Origin: Microbacterium sp. LCT-H2
GTDB lineage: Bacteria; Actinomycetota; Actinomycetes; Actinomycetales; Microbacteriaceae
NCBI RefSeq assembly: GCF_001866135.1
Contig: NZ_MODW01000001.1
Coordinates: 1-64,000 of the forward strand
Direction: 5' to 3'
Length of the DNA: 64,000 nucleotides
This document shows, piece after piece, positions 58,881 through 64,000 of this stretch. The translations under genes and the position numbers were made by a program. Position 1 is the stretch's first letter; each line of letters opens with the position of its first letter. The notes beneath the pieces were generated by a model that did no database searches, had not been told where the DNA came from, and saw only the letters and a program-made list of their open reading frames with translations.

Positions 58881-59729
58881 ATGACGGATGCTCCCGAGGT
58901 CCTGCGCTACAGCGCCTTCGCCGCGACGCCGGACGGCGGCAACCCGGCGGGCGTCGTGCTCGCCGCGGACGGGCTCGCTGAGGCGGACATGCAGCGGATC
59001 GCGGCCGAGGTCGGCTACTCGGAGACCGCGTTCGTGCAGGACGCCGCGGCGGACGGCTCCCGCTTCCGGGTGCGCTACTGGTCGCCCGCCGCGGAGGTGC
59101 CGTTCTGCGGGCATGCGACGGTCGCGACCGCGGTGGCCCTCGCTGAGCGGCAGGGTCCGGGGACGGTCGTGTTCGAGACCGCGGCAGGGGCCGTGTCCCT
59201 GGAATCGTTCGCGGACGCGGACGGCCGGGTGACGGTGTCGTTCACGAGCGTCGAGCCGGAGGTCCGCGACCTCGACCCCGTCGTGCGGGACCGCCTCCTC
59301 GCGCTCCTCGGGATGGAGCCGGCCGATGTCGACCCGCGCTTCCCGGTCCGCGAGGCGTTCGCGGGCAATTGGCATCCGATCGTCTTCGTCGCCGACCGGG
59401 AGCTCTTCCAGCAGTTCCGCTTCTCCCCCGCCGACGTGGCGGCCCTCATGCGCGCACAGGGCTGGCAGGGCACGGTGACGGTGCTGCACGCCGAGGATCC
59501 GGCCGAGATCGAGGCCCGCAACCTCTTCCCCGTGGGCCGCATCACCGAGGATCCGGCGACGGGGTCCGCAGCCGCTTCGGTCGGCGCCTACCTCCGCGCG
59601 CAGGGTTATCCGGGCGACACCGTCCGCATCCGTCAGGGTGCCCACGTCGGCCGCCCGAGCGAACTCCGCGTCGCGATCCCGGGCTCCGGCGGCCTCGTCG
59701 TGTCGGGCGGAGCCACGCGCCTCCCCTGA
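58881..59729 (+). CDS. PhzF family isomerase/epimerase-like protein
   Basis: The 282-residue protein has the PhzF pattern: NPAGVV at about 21-26, GYSETAFV with Glu48 as catalytic acid, FCGHATVATA, and the C-terminal EDPATGSAAASVGAYL. PhzF-like folds catalyse isomerisation of small acids, and most members are uncharacterised. The ATG lies 26 bases after the ThDP gene, with GGCTCCCGGA upstream, so the two may be co-transcribed. No phenazine genes are in the window, so the phenazine role of the name is not implied. Confidence 0.87.
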   Translation: MTDAPEVLRYSAFAATPDGGNPAGVVLAADGLAEADMQRIAAEVGYSETAFVQDAAADGSRFRVRYWSPAAEVPFCGHATVATAVALAERQGPGTVVFETAAGAVSLESFADADGRVTVSFTSVEPEVRDLDPVVRDRLLALLGMEPADVDPRFPVREAFAGNWHPIVFVADRELFQQFRFSPADVAALMRAQGWQGTVTVLHAEDPAEIEARNLFPVGRITEDPATGSAAASVGAYLRAQGYPGDTVRIRQGAHVGRPSELRVAIPGSGGLVVSGGATRLP

Positions 59730-59758
59730 TCCCCGGCGTCCCTGATCCCGGACCGCGC

Positions 59759-60280
59759 GCACGACTCGGTTCCGCTCGCACGACCACACCCCCTCCCCCC
59801 GTCGTGCATCCGTCGCCCGGTCGTGCACCCGTCTCCCGACTCCGGCACTTCCTGACTGGCACACCCGCACGACCTGGTTCCGCGCGGACGTCCCCGGTTC
59901 CACTCTGCACGTCCCTGGTTCCACCTGCACGACCCGGGGCCGTCTGCACGACCGGTACCCGCCCGAGGTCGTGCATCCGTCGCCCGGTCGTGCATCCGTC
60001 GCGGCCGACGAGACATCGACCGCCCGGGCGCGACATACGGCACACGTGGGCATGACGCACAGGAGGACGACACGGTGACGGGTGCCCGACCACGACTCAC
60101 CACTGGTCGTGCACTCACCACTGGTCGTGCACTCGTCCCCAGTCGTGCATCTCCGCCCCGACACGGGACCAGCGTGCCGAGCCCACCTACACCTGCACGA
60201 CTCCGTTCCATCTGCACGACCACACACTGTTTCCGGTCGTGCATCCGTCCCGAGGTCGTGCATCTGTGACGGCACACGAC
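59759..60280. repeat. Array of GCACGAC/GTCGTGC inverted arms, family B
   Basis: The 575-base gap between the convergent PhzF and VOC genes holds many copies of GCACGAC and its complement GTCGTGC. Forward arms lie at 59759, 59778, 59867, 59927, 59946, 60195 and 60214, with variants at 59885 and 59907. Reverse arms lie at 59801, 59820, 59968, 59987, 60106, 60124, 60142, 60236 and 60255. In three clusters two or more forward copies precede two reverse copies, so each could fold as one hairpin. Forward arms are often followed by GGTTCC or similar at 19-21 base spacing, reverse arms by ATCCGTCGCCC. I see no gene here. Confidence 0.8.
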
Positions 60281-60304
60281 CCCGCCCCGGCCCGGGGATC
60301 GTCG

Positions 60305-60685
60305 TCACCCCTGGGCGCTGTAGTCCGGGAGCTCCTGCAGGGTCCAGGTGTTGCCGTCGGGGTCATCGAAACGCACGAAGCGGCCCCAGTCCTGCTCGTC
60401 CACACCCTCGGCCTCCACACCGAGACCCCGCAGGTGCGCGAGAGCCTCGTCGGCGTCGGGGACGACCACCTGAATGGTGTTCTGCTGCCCCGGTGCCAGG
60501 CCGGTGTCCAGCCCCGTGCCGAAGGCGATCGAGCAGGCCGATCCCGGCGGGGTCATCTGCACGAACCGCAGGCCCTCGTACGGCACCTGATCATGGTCGG
60601 CGTGGAAGCCGATCTTCACGTAGAAGTCCTTCGCCCGGTCGACATCGCTGACCGGCACGAAGATGAGTTCGATCTTCCAGTCCAT
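60305..60685 (-). CDS. VOC family (glyoxalase/bleomycin-resistance-fold) protein
   Basis: The 126-residue protein begins MDWKIELIFVPVSDVDRAKDFYV, the usual first beta-alpha-beta module. It has the second module ending RFVRFDDPDGNTWTLQELP, with the family's DPDGN turn and terminal Glu. VOC proteins bind metals and act as dioxygenases, isomerases or resistance proteins; this short form is not assignable to one function. AGGAGGA lies before the ATG, and a GTG immediately upstream is possible. Confidence 0.85.
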   Translation of the reverse strand: MDWKIELIFVPVSDVDRAKDFYVKIGFHADHDQVPYEGLRFVQMTPPGSACSIAFGTGLDTGLAPGQQNTIQVVVPDADEALAHLRGLGVEAEGVDEQDWGRFVRFDDPDGNTWTLQELPDYSAQG

Positions 60686-60794
60686 CACGCACTCCTCCTG
60701 TCGGGCTCCGTCACCCGTCGGCCCTCACAGTACGCGCGGCCTCCGACACCCGCCAGAGGCGTCGGACGCCCGGAGACCTCAGCACCCGGAGACC

Positions 60795-62657
60795 TCAGCG
60801 CGCGGGCAGCAGCGCCCCGTCCAGGAAGCCCGCCAGCTCGTCCACCCCGTCCAGCGGGAGGATCGCGGCGACGTACTGGTCCGGACGCACGACGATCACG
60901 ACGCCGTCACGGGACAGCTCCCGCGCCTCGAAGATGTCCGTGCCGCACCACTTGCTCGGGCCGGCCGCGTAGACCTTCTCCCAGTCGGTGAGTCCGAGCG
61001 GGCCGGTCTTCGGCTGGAAGAGCTCGGGCGTCGTCGTGACCTCGACCTCCTCGAAGGGCTGCTGGTACACGGCCTTCACGTCGAACACGGCGTCGGCGTC
61101 GGCGTCCGCCGGGGTGAACCGTGCGAACACGGGCGCCGCCTCCTCCGCCCACGCGGCGAGTGCCTCGCCGGTGCGGTCGCCGAACGCGTAGACCCGCCAG
61201 CGGCCGTCGGCCTTCGCGTGGTGTCCGAGGTGGACGACGTTGCCGTCCCCGACCCGCACGACTTCCGCCGACTTGAAGCGCTTGCCCAACGGATACCCGA
61301 CCGCGAGCGCCTGGTGCGCGTCCGTGCCGGTGATCATGGAGGACGTGTACTGGGTCATGAACCCGGACGGGAACTCGGCCGTCGCGAGGTAGTACGTGGC
61401 CAGCTCGTTCGGGTCGGAGATCTCCTCGGGCTTGCGCGCCATGAGGCTGGACCACTCGCGGTCGAAGTCGATGAGCTGCTGCGCGACGGGACGACGCTCG
61501 GCGCCGTACGTGGCGAGCAGCGCCTCGGGCGCACGGCCGCTCAGCACGGAACCGAGCTTCCAGCCGAGGTTGAACCCGTCCTGCATCGACACGTTCATGC
61601 CCTGGCCGGCCTTCGCGCTGTGGGTGTGGCAGGCGTCGCCGGTGAGGAAGACGCGCGGACTGCGGTCGGCGCCGGGGTCCACGTCGTCGAAGCCGTCGGT
61701 CACGCGGTGGCCGACCTCGTAGACGCTGTGCCAGGCGACCTGCTTCACGTCGAGCGTGTAGGGGTGGAGGATCGCGTTGGCGCGGCGGATGATCTCCTCG
61801 ATGGGCGTCTGCCGCACGCGGTGATCGTCGTCCGCCGCGACCTCGCCGAGGTCGATGTACATGCGGCTGAGGTAGCCGCCCTCCCGCGGGATGTGCAGGA
61901 TGTTGCCGGCCTTCGAGTTGATCGCGCACTTGGTGCGCCAGTCCGGGAAGTCGGTGTTGACGAGCACGTCCATGACGCCCCAGGCGTGCGCGGCGCTCGC
62001 GCCCACGTGCGTGCGGCCGATCGCCTGCCGCACCCCGCTGCGGGCGCCGTCGCAGCCCACCACGTACTTCGCCCGGACCACGCGCTCGTCCGCTTCCCCG
62101 ACATGGCGGACGCGCACCTCGACCGGGTACTCGCCCTCCTCGCGCACGGTGAGCCCGAGGAACTCGACGCCGTAGTCCGGCACGATCCGTCCGGGGCCGT
62201 CTGCCGCCGCCTCGGCAAAGTAGTCGAGCACGCGGGCCTGGTTGACGATGAGGTGCGGGAACTCGCAGATGTCGTAGGCGTAGTCGGCGGTGCGGGTGGT
62301 CCGCACGATCCGATCGGGGTGCTCGGGGTCGGGGCCCCAGAAGTTCATCCAGCCGATGTTGTAGGCCTCGGCGATGATGCGCTCGGCGAAGCCGAAGGCC
62401 TGGAAGGTCTCCACGCTGCGCGGCTGGATGCCGTCGGCCTGCCCGAGGACGAGGCGACCCTCGCGCTTCTCGATGATGCGGGTCGTGATGTCGGGGTACT
62501 GCGACATCTGCGCCGCGAGCAGCATGCCCGCGGGGCCGGAGCCGACGATGAGGACGTCGACCTCGTCGGGCAGGGAAGCGGGGCGGTCGATCCCGGTGCC
62601 GGCGGCGTCCTGCACGCGCGGGTCTCCGGACACATAGCCGTGGTGGTGGAACTGCAT
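60795..62657 (-). CDS. mobA: FAD-dependent aromatic hydroxylase, 3-hydroxybenzoate 4-monooxygenase-like
   Basis: The 620-residue flavin monooxygenase starts MQFHHHGY. It has the FAD motif VLIVGSGPAGMLLAAQMS (about 35-52), the GCDGARSGVR strand, the GD motif FLTGDACHTHSAKAGQGMN, and a C-terminal thioredoxin-like domain (about 440-620). The N-terminal third (EKREGRLVLGQADGI, SVETFQAFGFAERI) closely follows MobA of Comamonas as I remember it. It would hydroxylate 3-hydroxybenzoate to protocatechuate with NADPH and oxygen. It is divergent from an IclR regulator with two palindromic operators in the gap. Other phenol hydroxylases of the class are possible. Confidence 0.82.
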   Translation of the reverse strand: MQFHHHGYVSGDPRVQDAAGTGIDRPASLPDEVDVLIVGSGPAGMLLAAQMSQYPDITTRIIEKREGRLVLGQADGIQPRSVETFQAFGFAERIIAEAYNIGWMNFWGPDPEHPDRIVRTTRTADYAYDICEFPHLIVNQARVLDYFAEAAADGPGRIVPDYGVEFLGLTVREEGEYPVEVRVRHVGEADERVVRAKYVVGCDGARSGVRQAIGRTHVGASAAHAWGVMDVLVNTDFPDWRTKCAINSKAGNILHIPREGGYLSRMYIDLGEVAADDDHRVRQTPIEEIIRRANAILHPYTLDVKQVAWHSVYEVGHRVTDGFDDVDPGADRSPRVFLTGDACHTHSAKAGQGMNVSMQDGFNLGWKLGSVLSGRAPEALLATYGAERRPVAQQLIDFDREWSSLMARKPEEISDPNELATYYLATAEFPSGFMTQYTSSMITGTDAHQALAVGYPLGKRFKSAEVVRVGDGNVVHLGHHAKADGRWRVYAFGDRTGEALAAWAEEAAPVFARFTPADADADAVFDVKAVYQQPFEEVEVTTTPELFQPKTGPLGLTDWEKVYAAGPSKWCGTDIFEARELSRDGVVIVVRPDQYVAAILPLDGVDELAGFLDGALLPAR

Positions 62658-62710
62658 CGTCGTCGATTTCCTTCCGGACGTCTTCGTCGGGTGTTGCGTC
62701 CAGGAACGCA

Positions 62711-62749
62711 GTGTTCTATATTCGAACACAGTGTTCTACTATTGAACAC
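62711..62749. promoter_or_regulatory. Tandem IclR-type operators between mobA and its regulator
   Basis: Two 19-base palindromes of the form GTGTTC, seven bases, GAACAC (62711-62729 and 62731-62749) are separated by one base. Their centres are 20 bases apart, near two helical turns, which suits cooperative binding on one face. The region is A/T-richer than its surroundings. The gap of 129 bases otherwise holds only leader sequence. Confidence 0.85.
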
Positions 62750-62786
62750 AGCCTAGACCGGTGCCTCGCGCATCGCAAGGAGAGCC

Positions 62787-63494
62787 ATGTCCGAGCGCCC
62801 CGCCGCCCCCGCCTCGCAGACGCTGAGCCGCGGCATCCGCATCCTCGAGGTGCTCGCCGACGCCCGCGGCGCGCTGACCATCGACGACATCGCCGGACGC
62901 CTCGAGGTGCATCGCTCCATCGCCTACCGCCTCCTCCGCACCCTCGAGGATCACGGTCTCGTGATCCGCGACGCGAGCGGCGCCGTGAGCCTCGGCGCCC
63001 GCATGGCCGCTCTCGCCGCCGGCGTCGCCCACGACCTCCAGGCCGAGGCCCTGCCGGAGCTCACCGCCATCGCGAACGAGCTCGGCATGACCTGCTTCCT
63101 CGCCGTCCTCGACGGGGCCGAGTGCATCACGCTCGCCAGCGTCGAGCCGCGACACGCCGTCGCCAGCGTCGCCCAGCGCCCCGGTGCACGGCACTCCGTC
63201 ACGGTCGGCGCCCCCGGGAAGGCGATCCTCGCGCAACTCGACGCTACGGAGGTGCCCGTCGACATCGCCCCCGCCCTGCGCGCCGACGTCGACACCGCCG
63301 CCGCACGCGGTTATGCCACGAGCCACGACGAGGTCATCCCCACGGTGCAGTCCGTCGCCGTCCCGCTGCGTCTGCGCGGCCAGCGTCCCGCCGCGATCGC
63401 GGTCGTGCACGTCGCAGCCGACCTGGACGACGAGGAGATCGCCGCGCGGCTCCGGCGTTCCGCCGACCTCATCCGCGAGGCCCTCGACGGCTGA
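62787..63494 (+). CDS. IclR family transcriptional regulator (mobA-linked)
   Basis: The 235-residue regulator has an N-terminal winged helix (about 12-65, LSRGIRILEVLADARGALTI and LEVHRSIAYRLLRTLEDHGL) and a C-terminal effector domain (about 75-235, with SVTVGAPGKAILAQL). AAGGAGAG lies before the ATG. It is divergent from the MobA-like hydroxylase gene. IclR members such as PcaR and PobR control aromatic degradation, so regulation of mobA by 3-hydroxybenzoate or protocatechuate is a reasonable inference. The two operator palindromes lie 37 bases upstream. Confidence 0.9.
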   Translation: MSERPAAPASQTLSRGIRILEVLADARGALTIDDIAGRLEVHRSIAYRLLRTLEDHGLVIRDASGAVSLGARMAALAAGVAHDLQAEALPELTAIANELGMTCFLAVLDGAECITLASVEPRHAVASVAQRPGARHSVTVGAPGKAILAQLDATEVPVDIAPALRADVDTAAARGYATSHDEVIPTVQSVAVPLRLRGQRPAAIAVVHVAADLDDEEIAARLRRSADLIREALDG

Positions 63495-63503
63495 GCGGGG
63501 ACG

Positions 63504-63543
63504 CACGAGAGCGCACGCCCCTCAGGGGACGTGCGCTCTCGTG
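63504..63543. terminator. Bidirectional hairpin terminator
   Basis: A perfect 14-base stem, CACGAGAGCGCACG (63504-63517) with CGTGCGCTCTCGTG (63530-63543), encloses a 12-base loop. It lies between the convergent IclR and MFS genes. Confidence 0.85.
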
Positions 63544-63552
63544 GCAGGGAGG

Positions 63553-64000
63553 TCAGACCTTCGCGAGCCCGCGGATCGGACTGACCGACTGCTCCTCCTC
63601 GTGATCCGGGCCGAGCGGGATGCCGGAGCGATCGCGCAGCAGGAGCGTCGCGATGAGCCCCAGCGCGGTCATGCCGGCGAGGTACCAGGTGACCGCGTCG
63701 GTCGACCCGGTGGCCTTCACGATCGCCGTGGCGATGAGCGGCGCGAACGCCCCACCGGCGATCGCGCCGATCGCGTAGGAGATCGAGACGCCGGAGAAGC
63801 GGATGCTGGCCGGGAACAGCTCGGTGTACAGCGCGGCCTGCGGGCCGTACGTGAAGCCGAGACCGATGGTGAGGATCGCGAGCCCCGCGAACAGCAGGCC
63901 GATCTCGCCGGTGTTGACGAGCGGGAACAGCGTGAACACGCCGACCAGCTGCAGCACCCAGCCGATCAGGTAGGTCGTGCGGCGGCCGAGGCGGTCCGAC
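63553..64000 (-). CDS. MFS transporter (MHS-like), 5' part beyond window
   Basis: Only the C-terminal 148 residues or so are visible. They begin SDRLGRRTTYLIGW, the conserved loop between the two halves of MFS symporters. The following helices have FTYGPQAALYTELFPASIRFSGVSI, very like the MHS transporter at 26780-28099. The tail is charged and ends PIRGLAKV. It is near mobA and its IclR regulator, so uptake of an aromatic acid such as 3-hydroxybenzoate is a plausible inference. The start is outside the window. Confidence 0.85.
   Translation of the reverse strand, partial: SDRLGRRTTYLIGWVLQLVGVFTLFPLVNTGEIGLLFAGLAILTIGLGFTYGPQAALYTELFPASIRFSGVSISYAIGAIAGGAFAPLIATAIVKATGSTDAVTWYLAGMTALGLIATLLLRDRSGIPLGPDHEEEQSVSPIRGLAKV

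Noticed and set aside
59759..60280. A CRISPR array
   Set aside because: The repeated unit is only about 7-8 bases in both orientations, spacing is irregular, spacers are not unique sequences of constant length, and no cas genes are nearby.
59730..60304. A small protein gene in the gap between the PhzF and VOC genes
   Set aside because: Open frames here translate the GCACGAC repeats in arbitrary frames, have no good ribosome-binding site and no conserved pattern.

Overview
The window looks like chromosomal DNA from a high-GC actinobacterium, most likely Microbacterium or a close relative in Microbacteriaceae. This rests on roughly 70 % G+C, frequent GTG starts, many 1-4 base start/stop overlaps, a DUF222/HNH protein, fused LivM-LivG transporters and an actinobacterial PaaR-type regulon. 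There are no tRNA or rRNA genes, no CRISPR array and no recognisable IS element. Assignments come from reading the translated sequence and from remembered family motifs; no database search was run.

Layout. 1-2.6 kb: a truncated BadF/GlcNAc-kinase-type sugar kinase, a divergent RpiR/MurR regulator, and a DUF998-like membrane protein broken by one missing base. 2.7-20.7 kb: an apparently uncharacterised catabolic cluster. It holds an AraC-family regulator, a 0.7-kb gap with five hairpin repeats and a G-rich tract, two MoaF-family proteins, a SnoaL-like protein, a complete branched-chain-amino-acid-type ABC importer, a HAD phosphatase, two SDR dehydrogenases, an APC permease, an amidohydrolase, two DUF202 membrane proteins, a GMC oxidoreductase and an aldehyde dehydrogenase. 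20.7-26.6 kb: a DUF222/HNH protein, an Lrp/AsnC regulator and a divergent 2-oxoacid dehydrogenase operon (E1 alpha, E1 beta, E2; no E3).

26.7-49.6 kb: a dispersed phenylacetate (paa) regulon. An MHS-family transporter, a thiolase-paaF-paaH-paaZ operon, a paaI-paaK-paaR(TetR) operon and a paaABCDE-paaG operon are each preceded by a copy of the same 22-bp palindrome. Together they encode activation of phenylacetate to its CoA thioester, ring epoxidation, isomerisation to an oxepin, ring opening and beta-oxidation. A lipoprotein gene, a PTS-type dihydroxyacetone kinase operon (dhaKLM, with an unusually complete EIIA-HPr-EI DhaM) and its IclR regulator, a RecQ helicase fused to a phosphoribosyltransferase-like domain, and a small hypothetical gene interrupt it.

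49.6-57 kb: a giant 1,599-residue DUF4132/DUF5724-type protein with a small partner gene, of lower G+C than its neighbours in the lines I counted, then an ATP-dependent DNA ligase (LigB type) and a phosphoribosyltransferase. 57-64 kb: a ThDP enzyme, a PhzF-family protein, a second intergenic repeat array of GCACGAC/GTCGTGC arms, a VOC-fold protein, and a 3-hydroxybenzoate 4-monooxygenase (MobA-like) gene divergent from an IclR regulator with two perfectly arranged palindromic operators between them. The window ends in an MFS transporter.
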